Shown: one piece after another, positions 42,291 through 51,197 of the stretch
Layout of the letters: each line of letters starts with the position of its first letter
Position numbering within the stretch: position 1 is the stretch's first letter
From: Geodermatophilus pulveris
GTDB taxonomy: Bacteria > Actinomycetota > Actinomycetes > Mycobacteriales > Geodermatophilaceae
Direction: 5' to 3'
DNA: 64,000 nt
Assembly: GCF_900188375.1 (NCBI RefSeq)
Contig: NZ_FZOO01000002.1
Location: 124,001 to 188,000 of the forward strand
Program-made: the position numbers and the translations under genes
The notes under the pieces: model-generated
Databases searched by the model: none
What the model saw: only the letters and a program-made list of their open reading frames with translations
Told to the model about the DNA's origin: nothing

Positions 42291-45200
42291 TCACCCCGCA
42301 GCGGGCGGGGACGACTGGTGCAGGTCGCGGATGCGCTGGGCCCGCGCCCGGGTAGCAGCCGCGGCTTCGGCGTTGCCCTGCTGCTCCTGCACGCTCGCGA
42401 GGGCGTCGAGGTCGGTGGCGACCTCCGGGTGGTTCGGCCCGTAGGCGGCGGTGTCGACCTCGACCACCCGGCCGAACGCGGCGGCTGCAGAAGTTAGATC
42501 CCCGATCGCGACCTTCGCCCGTCCGAGCCGAAGCAGCCGCCCCGAAATGTGCGGATGCACCGGTCCCAGCACCCGCTCGGTGTCCGCGACCAACCGCTCG
42601 TACAACGCTCTCGCCTCGGCCAGCCGCCCAGTGGCCTGGTACGCGAAGGCGAGGTTGTCCCGGCTGGTCAGGGTGTCGGGGTGATCAGTACCGAGGATTC
42701 GCTGAGCGTCGGTGGCGGTGCGCTCCAACAGCGCCACCGCCTCTGCCAGCCGCCCGGCCGCCTGATAGGCGGAGGCGAGGTTGTTCCGGCTGGCCAGCGT
42801 GGCGGGGTGGTCGGCACCCAGCAGCCGCTCAGTGTCGGCGAGGGTGCGCTCGAGCAGCGGCAGCGCCTGCTCCAGCCGCCCGGCGTCGTAGTAGACGCCG
42901 GCGAGATTGTTCCGGCTGGCCAGCGTGTCGGGATGGTCCGGCCCCAGCAGCCGCTCCCGCTCGGCCAGGGTGCGTTCCAACAGCGGCAGTGCCTGCTCGA
43001 GCCGCCCGACGGCCTGGTAGGCGGCGGCGAGGTTGCTCCGGCTGGTCAGGGTGTTCGGGTGGTCCGAGCCGAGGACCCGCTCGGCGTCGGTCAGCGTCCG
43101 CTCGAACTGCGGCACCGTCGCCGCTAGCCGCCCGGCGTCCCGATAGGCGAGGGCGAGGTTATTCCGGCCGATCAGCGTGACCGGATGGTCGGGTCCGAGG
43201 ATCCGCTCGCGGTCGGCGAGGATGCGCTCGAATAGGGACACCGCGTCGGTCAGCCGCCCGGCGGCCCGGTAGGCGACGGCAAGGTTATCCCGGCCAATCA
43301 ACGTGTCCGGATGGTCTGGGCCCAGGAGCCGCTCAGCGTCGACCAGCGTCCGCTCGAACTGCGGCACCGCCGCCGCTAGCCGCCCGGCGTCCCGATAGGC
43401 AAGGGCGAGGTTATTCCGGCCGATCAGCGTGTCCCGATGGTCAGGTCCGAGGATCCGCTCGCGGTCGGCGAGGGTCTGCTCGAGTAGCGGTACAGCCTCG
43501 GCCGGCCGGCCGGCGGCCCGATAGGCGAGGGCGAGGTTGCCCCGGCCGATCAGCGTGACCGGATGGTCGGGTCCGAGAATCTGCTCGGCGTCGGCGAGAG
43601 TGCGCTCGAACAGCGGCAGCGCGTCGGTCAGCCGCCCGGCGGCCCGATAGGCGGAGGCGAGGTTGCCCCGGCTGCCCAGCGTGTCCGGATGCTCGGGGCC
43701 GAGGATCCGCTCCCGGTCGGCCAGCGTGCACTCGAAAAGCGGCAGCGCCTCGGCTAGCCGACCGGCCGCCCGGTAGGCGGAGGCGAGGTTGTTCCGGCTG
43801 GTCAGCGTGGCGGGGTGGTCGGGGCCGAGGATCCGCTCGCGGTCGGCGAGGATCCGCTCGAGCAGCGGCACTGCCTCCGCCGGCCGCCCGGCGTCCTCGT
43901 AGGTCGAGGCGAGGTTGTTCCGGCTGGTCAGGGTGTCCGGATGGTCAGGGCCCAGGAGCCGCTCGGCGTCGACCAGCGTCCGCTCGAACAACGTCACAGC
44001 CTCGGCCAGCCGCCCTGCGGCCGAATAGGCGAGGGCGAGGTTATTCCGACTGCCCAGTGTGGTGGGATGGTTGGAGCCGAGCAGCCGCTCGGCGTCGGTA
44101 AGGGCGCGCTCGAACAGCGGCAGCGCCTCGGCCAGCCGCCCTGCCGCCCGGTAGGCGTCGGCGAGGTTGCCCCGACTGGTCAGGGTGTCAGTGTGGTCGG
44201 GGCCCAGCAGCCGCTCGGCGTCGGCAAGGGTGCGCTCGAACAGCGGCAGCGCCTCGGCCAGCCGCCCGGCGGCCCGATAGGCAAGTGCGAGGTTGCCCCG
44301 GCCGCCCCAGGGTACTGGGGTGGTCCGGGCCGAGGCGCTGTTCAGCGGTGGAGCTCAAGATGGCCCAGTAGGGGACGGCCAGGGCGAGCAGTCCACCATC
44401 CGTTCGACTGCGGCCAGCGCGGAACAGCACCAGGTGGGCGTCCGGGGTCCACAGTGGACCGGGGGCGGTGGCGGCCAGGGCATCGGTGTTGTTCCGCAGG
44501 CTCTGGGCGAGCAGCGCCTGCTCCGGCTGGTAGTCCTGCTGCGGCCATGCCTGTAGCAGCGCATCCGCAGCGACCCGGGCCGCAGTCTCTGTCACGGCCG
44601 GGGCGGCCTGCTCGCGGGTGGCCCGCTGCACCAGCGCATGCACCCCCACCGAGCCACTCCCGCCGCCGTCTTGATCGGGGGTCAAGGTGATCAAGCTGAG
44701 CCGGTGCAGGTTGCGTAGCGCATCCTCCACGTCCTCAGCAAGCACCTGATCGAGAGGCGAGTCGGCCGTGCTTGAGCCCGGTTCGGACGCCGCTTCGGTG
44801 AGATGCGCGCGGACAGGATCGGTGATGAACACGGCGGTGGGGATGCCGTTGGAGTCAAGCTGGGCGGCCAGGTTCAGCAACGGGCTACTCAGCCCCACCG
44901 GGTTCATTCGGTCGGCCGCCTCGATTGATAGCGACCAGGTGGTGGCCACCGTGGCGGCGTAGTCGTCGGCGGCCGCGTCCGGCGGAGAGCCAGCTCCAGG
45001 CGGCGCCGGGCCAAGCGTTGCCGGTAGGCGGCGCAGGTCAGGTCGCGGTCCTGCATGTAGGCGGCGGCCTGGGCCAGGGCCAGCGGCAACCGGCCCAGGT
45101 CCTCGGCCAGCTCGCCGGCCTCGACCAGCCGCTCGGGGCACCGCCCCCCGGGGTCCAGCCGGCCGGTCAGGTACGCCACCGCCTCGCCGGGTGTGAACAG

Positions 45201-45836
45201 CCCGACGTCAATGACGGTGCCGCGATCGGCCAGCGCGGCGTCCCGGCGCCGCGTCGTCACCAGCGCCCGCCCGCTGCGGCCCTGCGGCCACAGCCCCCGG
45301 AGGTCCGCCGGGTCGGCCAGGTCGTCAAGCACCACCAGCCACCGCCTGTCGGTGGCCGCCAGCCAGGCCAGGAACCGCTGCGCCACCTGGTCGGTGTCCT
45401 CCCCCTCGACCGGCGATGCAACGTCGGCGCCGGCCTGGGCGTAGCCGGTCAGCACCGCGTCCCGGCCGCTGGCGGTCAGCCACACCAGCAGATCCACTCC
45501 ACCGGCGTCCCACAACCGGTGGGCGTAGGCGGCGGCCAGCTGGGTCTTGCCGACCCCGCCCATCCCCGACACCACGCCGGTCAGCACCGCCGCCCCCGAC
45601 GCCGCCCCGAACACCCGGTCCAGCTCCGCGGCCGGGTCCGTGCGCGCCTGGTAGCCGGCCGCCACCGGCGGCACCACCCCCACCCGATGCGGCCACGACA
45701 CCGCCGGCCGCCCCGCGTAGCTGACGTGGGTCGTGATGGGGGCGTAGTTACTGCCACCGATAGCAACCGCGCCCGCTCCGACGGCGGTGATCTGCACTGG
45801 CCCGGTCACCGGCGGCTCAGCCGCCCGGCGAAGCAC
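42291..45836 (-). pseudogene. NB-ARC/TPR (STAND) protein with two compensating frameshifts
   Basis: The gene runs from GTG 45836 to 42291. The N-terminus has a Gly/Ala/Val motif (residues 17-41), then an NB-ARC ATPase: Walker A GMGGVGKT at 91-98, Walker B LVVLDD at 167-172, sensor ALVTTRRR and RLPLALAQAAAYM. Near 44990 the frame is lost after RLELAL; the continuation PPDAAADDYAATVATTWSLS is in another frame. Near 44308 an extra base returns it to the first frame, in which about 14 TPRs of 42 residues follow. Such NLR-like proteins act in phage defence. An alternative start is GTG 45809. Two sequencing errors would restore one protein of about 1180 residues. Confidence 0.75.
42600..44310 (-). 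repeat. About 14 tandem 126-bp TPR-coding repeats
   Basis: Each unit encodes 42 residues of the pattern SRNNLAxAYRAAGRLxEAxPLxERTLxDxERxLGPDHPxT (TPR_10/12 class). Units are alike at the DNA level, so slippage and recombination between them are expected. The array is the ligand-sensing part of the STAND protein. Confidence 0.9.
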
Positions 45837-46374
45837 CCGGTGCGGGCGACGGCGGCGGGGCGTAGGAGGTGGTGGTGATGTTGCCGGTGTTGTCCCGGCC
45901 GACCGCCACCGCGCCCGGCCCGTTGGCGGTCACGTTCGCCACGTAGCTGGACACCTGCGCCGGCGTCCCCGCCTGCAGCGGGCTCCCGGTTGCCGGGCGC
46001 TGCTCACCGCGGAAGGTCACATGCTGCCCGTAGGCCAGCTCCAGCAGCCCCCGCAGCGCCGCCACCCGCTCCAACAGCCGCTCATCGGCCGGATCCGGCC
46101 GGACCAGCCCGTCGGCGTAGTCCGCCAGCTCCCGGCGCAGCTCCAACAGCCGCGCCTCGTTACCGGCCACCACCTCCAGGTCCACCGGCCGCGCCACCAA
46201 CGACCCGTCCAGCACCTCCACCGGGCCCGCCGGCACCACCGGCGCCGCCGCGGCGGCCTGCTCGGCCCGGTCCCGCCGGCGCTTGAGCAGCTCGGTGACC
46301 TGCCCGTAGAGGAACGTGATCCCCCCGGTAAGCGCCGCCCCACCCAGCGCCGCAAGCGACAACGGATCCACCAC
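45817..46374 (-). CDS. Small membrane protein coupled to the STAND gene; shares its N-terminal motif
   Basis: The 185-residue protein begins VVDPLSLAALGGAALTGGIT, which is followed by FLYGQVTELLKRRRDR: a short hydrophobic segment ending in a basic stretch. A helical middle follows (about 60-120), then a C-terminal motif TANGPGAVAVGRDNTGNITT (149-168). The STAND protein carries a matching motif TAVGAGAVAIGGSNYAPITT at 17-36. GTG 46374 is preceded by GGAGG. The gene overlaps the STAND start by 20 bases. I infer an effector or adaptor that the STAND protein recruits by motif pairing. Confidence 0.7.
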   Translation of the reverse strand: MVDPLSLAALGGAALTGGITFLYGQVTELLKRRRDRAEQAAAAAPVVPAGPVEVLDGSLVARPVDLEVVAGNEARLLELRRELADYADGLVRPDPADERLLERVAALRGLLELAYGQHVTFRGEQRPATGSPLQAGTPAQVSSYVANVTANGPGAVAVGRDNTGNITTTSYAPPPSPAPGASPGG

Positions 46375-46597
46375 GGCCGACCTCCCCCACGCCACGGCAC
46401 AGATGCGGGTCAGCCTGGCAGGTCTCCCGTCACCCACGCATCACCATCGGCCACGGCCATCGCAGAACCACCGGACCAGCCCCGACTGGCCTTCGACCAG
46501 CGAGGATGATCAGGTGCAGCGAGGACTCGAATGCACGACTTCACCGACGCCGCTACGCAGTGACGTAGCGAAAGATGTGCAACTCCAGGATTCGTGC

Positions 46598-47188
46598 TCA
46601 CTCTCCGGCAGAGCCGGGCGGCGATTTCTGCTCGCGAATGCGCTGGGCATGCGCGCGGCTAGCAGCCGCGTCGTCGGCGTTGCCCTGCTGCTCCTGCACG
46701 ACCGCGAGGAGTTCGAGGTCGGCGACGATCTGTGCATGGGCGGGCCCGTAGATGGCGGTGTCTACGTCGACCGCACGGCCCAGCGCGGCCGCCGCCGCGG
46801 CTAGATCACCCGACTCGCCCTTTCCCTGACCGAGCCGGCGCAGCGACTCCGCCAGCCGCGGATGCGACGACCCGAGCACCCTCTCAGCGGTCGAAACGTT
46901 CCGTTGGAGCAAGACCACGGCCTCCTCCAAACGGCCCGCGGCCCGATAGGCGAGCGCGAGGTTGCTCTCGCTGATCAAGGTGCCCACATGGTCGGGACCG
47001 AGGACCCGCTCGCAATCAGCGAGCGCCTTCTCGGACAAGGACACCGCCTCGTCCAGCCGCCCGGCCTCCCGGTACGCGAGTGCCAGGTTGTTACGGGTGA
47101 GAAGAGTGTCGGGATCGTCGGCTCCGAGCACCCTCTCGCGGTCGCCCAGAGTGCGCTCATACAACAACAGCGCTTCCGCCCGCCCCCC
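46598..47188 (-). pseudogene. 3' fragment of a second TPR/STAND gene, cut by an IS3-family element
   Basis: The 196 codons left encode two to three TPRs of the same 42-residue type and the same C-terminal cap as the first STAND gene (VDTAIYGPAHAQIVADLELLAVVQEQQGNADDAAASRAHAQRI). The frame runs straight into the IS end at 47189. No 5' part is found on the other side of the IS, so it was deleted. It is a paralogue of the 42.3-45.8 kb gene. Confidence 0.85.
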
Positions 47189-47202
47189 TGAAGTGACCCC
47201 CG

Positions 47203-48099
47203 TCAGGCGGACACCTCGTTCTGTGTCAGCTGGATGTTCTCGTAGTCGGTGGGGCTGAGGTTGCCGAGCCGGGAGTGCCGGCGGCGGGTGTTGTAGAAGC
47301 CTTCGAGGTAGGAGAAGACCTCCATCTCCAGCTCGTGTCGGGTAGGCCAGGAGCGGCGGTAGATCAGTTCGGTCTTCAGGGTGGCGAACACCGATTCGGC
47401 CATTGCGTTGTCGAACGCCGAGCCGACCCGGCCCATCGAGGCCAGCAGGCCCGACGCGCGCAGCGCCTTGCCGAATTCGTAGGAGGTGTACTGGCTGCCG
47501 CGGTCGGTGTGATGCACCGTGCCCGCCGCGGGCTTGCGGGTGGTGATGGCCATCCCGACGGCGTCGAGGACCAGCTCGGTGCGCAGGTGGTCGGCCATCG
47601 CCCAGCCCACGACCTTGCGGGAGAAGGCGTCGACGACGACCGCCAGGTAGACGAAGCCCTCCCAGGTCCGCAGGTAGGTGATGTCGGCGACCCACAGCTG
47701 ATTGGGCGCGGTGGCGGTGAAGTTCCGTTCGACCCGGTCCGGCGCGGTCGCGGTGGAGGAACTGCGGCGGCCGTACTTGCCGCGCCTGCGGCGGTGGATT
47801 CCTTCGATACCGCCGGCGCGCATGAGTCGGGCGACCCGCTTGCGGTTCCAGGCGTGGCCGCGGTCGCGGACCTCGGCGGTCAGCCGGCGGACGCCGTAGA
47901 TCCGGCGGTGCTCGGCCCAGGCTGTCCGGGCGGCCTCGATGGCGTAGGCGTCGTCGAGTTCAGCGGCGGTCGGGCCGCCGGCGCGGGCGGCCCAGGCGTA
48001 GAAGCTGGTGGGGCTGATGCCGAACACCCGGCAGAGACGGCGCACGCCGTAGCTGGTCTTCTCCGCGGCGATGAACTCGCAGAGCACTCCGCGGTTCAC
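47203..48099 (-). CDS. IS3-family transposase OrfB (DDE integrase)
   Basis: The 298-residue protein has an HTH_21 region (KTSYGVRRLCRVFGIS, IYGVRRLTAEVRDRG) and the rve catalytic core. The DDE residues are in LWVADITYLRT, HTDRGSQYTS and AMAESVFATLKTE. The GTG start at 48099 overlapped the TGA of intact orfA (GTGA), normal for translational coupling or frameshifting in IS3 elements. orfB itself looks intact. Confidence 0.95.
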   Translation of the reverse strand: MNRGVLCEFIAAEKTSYGVRRLCRVFGISPTSFYAWAARAGGPTAAELDDAYAIEAARTAWAEHRRIYGVRRLTAEVRDRGHAWNRKRVARLMRAGGIEGIHRRRRGKYGRRSSSTATAPDRVERNFTATAPNQLWVADITYLRTWEGFVYLAVVVDAFSRKVVGWAMADHLRTELVLDAVGMAITTRKPAAGTVHHTDRGSQYTSYEFGKALRASGLLASMGRVGSAFDNAMAESVFATLKTELIYRRSWPTRHELEMEVFSYLEGFYNTRRRHSRLGNLSPTDYENIQLTQNEVSA

Positions 48100-48130
48100 C
48101 GGCCCGTCTCCCGAGCGAAGAAGACCGCGG

Positions 48131-49344
48131 TGAAGTCAACCGGTCAGCGCAACAGTGCGGCGAGCCTATCGGCGGGAGTGTCGAAGCTAAGGGTCTTGCG
48201 GGGCCGGGCGTTCAGCTTCGCGGCGATCGCGTCCAGGTCGTCCTGGGTCAGGTGAGCCATGCTCTGACCTTTGGGCAGGTATTGGCGCAGCAGCCGATTG
48301 GTGTTCTCGTTCGTGCCGCGCTGCCAGGGGCTTCGTGGGTCGGCGAAGTAGACGTCCAAGCCGGTAGTGACCGTGACGGTCTTGTGGTCGGCCAGCTCCA
48401 TGCCGCGGTCCCAGGTCAGGGACTTGCGGAGCTGTTCGGGCAGCCGGGTCATCTCCCGGGACAGGCCGGCGGTCACGGTGGTCATGTCCCGGCCGTCGAG
48501 GGCAACCAGCACGGTGAAGCGGGTCGCCCGCTCGACCACGGTCGCCACCTGGCTCCAGTGCCGGCCCAGCAGCAGGTCGCCTTCCCAGTGCCCGGGAATG
48601 GCCCGGTCCTCGACCTCGGCGGGGCGCTCACTAATCGACACCGCGTCCTTGATCTGTGAGCGCCACTGGCCGGTCACGGTGTTGTGGATGTTGCGGCGGG
48701 TCGGACGCCCGCTGCGCAGGTGTTTCTGCAGCTCCTTGGCCAGCACGCCGCGGGACTGCACGAACAGCGACTTGTAGATCGTCTCGTGCGACACCCGGAC
48801 TCCGGTCCCGATCGGGGGCGTCCCTGGCGAGCACGCCGGCGATCTGCTCGGGCGACCAGTCCTCGCCGAGTCTGGCAGCGACGTAGGCCCGCAGCACCGG
48901 GTCGCGCGCCAGCAGGCAGGCCTTCGGCCGGCGGGCCCGCCGCCAGGCCCGGTCATCGGCATCCACCGCCCGGTACTTGCGCCGGCCGCGGTTACCGGCG
49001 ATCTCCCGGCTGACCGTCGAGGCAGCCCGCCCCAGCGTGCGGGCGATCTGACGCACCGACTCCTTCCGGGCCAGCCCGCGGGAGATCTCCTCACGCTCCA
49101 CCAACGTCAACGCACCCGACCGGCGCTTACGCGGCGCCGGAACGTAGCCTCCAATTTGTTTGATCACCGTGAAGATCGAGCCCGGCGGATAACCGATCGC
49201 CCTCGAGATCTCGCTGAACGACTCCCCTGCAGACCACATCGCCCATAACTGCGCGCGGGACTGGTCGCTCATGCCCGGCCGGCCCAGCTTCGCCACCGCA
49301 CACCTCCAAGATCGTGAAGGTGTTGCGCTGACCGGTTGACTTCA
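48131..49344 (-). mobile_element. IS30-family element inside the IS3 element
   Basis: The ends are a perfect 24-bp inverted repeat (48131-48154 and 49321-49344), beginning TGAAGTCAACCGGTCAGCGC. It is flanked by the six-base target duplication CCGCGG (48125-48130 and 49345-49350). Removing the element and one CCGCGG restores the IS3 orfA end as KKAAVFFARETGR followed by TGA, which proves the order of insertion. Confidence 0.95.
48144..49296 (-). pseudogene. IS30-family transposase with a one-base frameshift
   Basis: The GTG at 49296 has an ideal GGAGG site. The N-terminal part has the IS30 HTH pair (SEISRAIGYPPGSIFTVI; LTLVEREEISRGLARKESVRQIAR). The C-terminal part has the DDE core: HWEGDLLLG, TWDRGMELADH and a DPRSPWQRGTNENTNRLLRQ block. 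The two parts are in different frames that cross at about 48800 (the N-terminal frame reads ARDAPDRDRSPG, the other GVRVSHETIYKSLF). The span is one base too long for one frame, so the enzyme is probably inactive unless this is a read error. Confidence 0.85.
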
Positions 49345-49606
49345 CCGCGGCTTTTTTCAGGATCTCCCGCTCGAGCTCCAGCTCGGCGACCTTGCGCCGC
49401 AGCCGGGCCAGCTCGAACCGCTCATCGGCACTGAGCGCGGCCGGCCCTTCGGCCCGCTGACGGCGCTCGGCCGCGACCCAGTTCCGCAGCGTCTCGTGGT
49501 TGACCCCCAGCTCGCCGGCCACGTCACGGACGCTGCGCCGGCTGTCCAGGACCAGCTGCGCGGCTCGCTGCCGAAACTCCTCGGGGTACTTGCTCCGTCG
49601 GCCCAA
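49345..49606 (-). pseudogene. IS3-family OrfA, interrupted by the IS30 element
   Basis: The TTG at 49606 follows GGAGGGAGG. The 87 residues left here contain the IS3 HTH (YPEEFRQRAAQLVLDSRRSV) and the leucine zipper region LARLRRKVAELELEREILKKAA. The last nine codons lie beyond the insertion at 48096-48124. OrfA is therefore broken and the element should be unable to move by itself. Confidence 0.9.
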
Positions 49607-49668
49607 CGGGCCCTCCCTCCTCGGCTTGCGCCAAGTCTGGAGGTGTTCAGCCGACGGGGGTCACTTCA

Positions 49669-50153
49669 CTCGCCGCGATCGACGATTGACACAGCAGCTG
49701 ATTAGCAACGGGCTGGCGCGGCACCAGTCCTGGAATGACCGCTGGCATCCCGCTCCGGGCGTCAGCGCGCCTCGGTGAGCTCGTCACCGCTGAGAACCTC
49801 AGTCCCGGGCAGTTCATCCATACCCGGCCGCTGGCCCGAACCGGCATGGAGTGGTGTGGGGTCCGTGAAGGCAAACGCGGACCCGGGAGCTCCGCTGGCT
49901 GCACTACACCGCCCGGGTCACACCCGGTGGCGCGAATGGGGGCTTGGGCTACTCGTGCGCCGCGTCGTGAAAGCGCTAGGCCCCCCACGCGTGGCTGGAC
50001 CGCCTCCGGCACTGTGCGGCCTGAGCAGTCGTCGCACGCTTGGTCGGCAGGATTGGGGCTGCTCGGGGACGGCTGCCTGATCTTCGGCCGACCAGGCGGC
50101 GCGCGGCACCAGCGCCTTCGCCGGCGGCCGCACGCGCGCGTGCGTGCGGTGAC
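49669..50153. other. 485-bp region with no gene found
   Basis: This is the right flank of the IS3-family element. Short frames here lack ribosome sites and recognisable motifs. No 5' part of the truncated TPR gene is present. It ends at the PLD-family gene stop. Confidence 0.5.
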
Positions 50154-51113
50154 CTACTTGCGCTTCCAGTCGAGTGCGGCAATCGAAGCACGTGCCTGCG
50201 GCGTCACCGACGTCCGAAAGCCACGGCGCCGCCACCCGGGCTGCGCCGCCATGATCGCGGCGTCGACCCTGTTTCTCCGGAGCTGCTTGAGGTCTCCGCG
50301 CATCCGGTAGACGATTCCGGCGCGCTGGTGATGGGCCGGGCGCAGCACCTCGACGATGACTGCCGGCGGGTCCGTCCAGTCATCATCCGGGTTCGAGAAC
50401 AGCAGGATGTCCCCCATCCGCAACGGTCGCAGTTCATCAGGGTTTGCGAAGCGCAAGTCCTGCAGGTAGTCGGCGCGGTGCAGCTCGTCGGCGTGCTGCT
50501 GCTGCACGGCGGTCAGCTGAGTGAGCTCGCGCCTTGTTCGACGGTTGTCCTCCTCCCACTGGATCACCCACAGGCGTCCCCCGTCCGGGATTGCAGGCGC
50601 TACCCGGGCGGCGCCGGGCCAGCGTGGCTCGCGCACCGGGAGCTTCGCCAGCCGCTGCAGCGCCGCGTCGTCTAGCACGAGGCTCGGTAAGGTCATCAGG
50701 GACTGCACGTAGCGCCGCAGCGCGGTGACGACGCCAGAGTCGGAAGTGACGAGGGTTTCCTCATCGCGGTCTCCGGCCGAGCGTTGGCTGACGTTGGCGG
50801 AGCCGATGAACGCACGCCGGCCGACGACGCCGGCCTTCGCGTGGAGCCCGTCCCGGCTGAACAGGCGCACCCCGGTCGTATGCCATCGGCGCAGCTGATC
50901 CACGCTCGTCAGGCCGAGCCGGACCGCCTCCTCGGACGCGTCGCAGACCAGCACGTCGTCCTTCCGCAGCGGCAGCCAGGTGTCGGCAGTCGAGCCGATG
51001 TAGGCGACGGCGACATACGCCGGCGAGGACCCGGTCCGGCCCGCGCCGGTCAGCGTCGCCGCGAGCCGCGGCCACACTCCGACCCCGTGCAGCAGCTGCT
51101 GCCCCGTCGGCAT
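50154..51113 (-). CDS. PLD-superfamily protein with one HKD-type motif
   Basis: The 319-residue protein has a phospholipase D-type active site in GLHAKAGVVGRRAFIGSANVSQRS (HxK, then GSxN about ten residues on), about residues 94-115. The N-terminal half is a PLD fold (VAVAYIGSTADTWLPLRKDDVLVCD). The C-terminal 150 residues are basic, with a possible beta barrel. One HKD motif implies a dimer, as in BfiI-like and Nuc-like nucleases. It is last in the minus-strand nuclease/kinase series, 84 bases after the PD-(D/E)XK gene. Confidence 0.8.
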   Translation of the reverse strand: MPTGQQLLHGVGVWPRLAATLTGAGRTGSSPAYVAVAYIGSTADTWLPLRKDDVLVCDASEEAVRLGLTSVDQLRRWHTTGVRLFSRDGLHAKAGVVGRRAFIGSANVSQRSAGDRDEETLVTSDSGVVTALRRYVQSLMTLPSLVLDDAALQRLAKLPVREPRWPGAARVAPAIPDGGRLWVIQWEEDNRRTRRELTQLTAVQQQHADELHRADYLQDLRFANPDELRPLRMGDILLFSNPDDDWTDPPAVIVEVLRPAHHQRAGIVYRMRGDLKQLRRNRVDAAIMAAQPGWRRRGFRTSVTPQARASIAALDWKRK

Positions 51114-51197
51114 GCGAGCACGGTACCGACCGGCCGATGTCGTCCGCGCCGACAGACATCACCCCCTCGCCGCAGCGGTGCGCGGCCCGCGTGCGGC

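Larger units (their letters stand above)
47189..49668 (-). mobile_element. IS3-family element carrying a nested IS30-family element
   Basis: The ends are imperfect inverted repeats beginning TGAAGTGACCCCCGTC (47189-47204, and reversed at 49653-49668) and continuing to a shared ACACCTC. orfA (49606 leftwards) and orfB (48099-47203) are on the minus strand. I see no target duplication at the outer ends, and the host TPR gene lacks its 5' part, suggesting an IS-linked deletion. Confidence 0.88.

Noticed and set aside
42600-44310. CRISPR array
   Set aside because: The repeats are 126 bp, continuous and encode 42-residue TPR units; there are no short repeats with unique spacers.
49735-50310. Possible gene on the plus strand after the IS
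   Set aside because: No ribosome site or family resemblance, and it overlaps the 3' end of the PLD-family gene.
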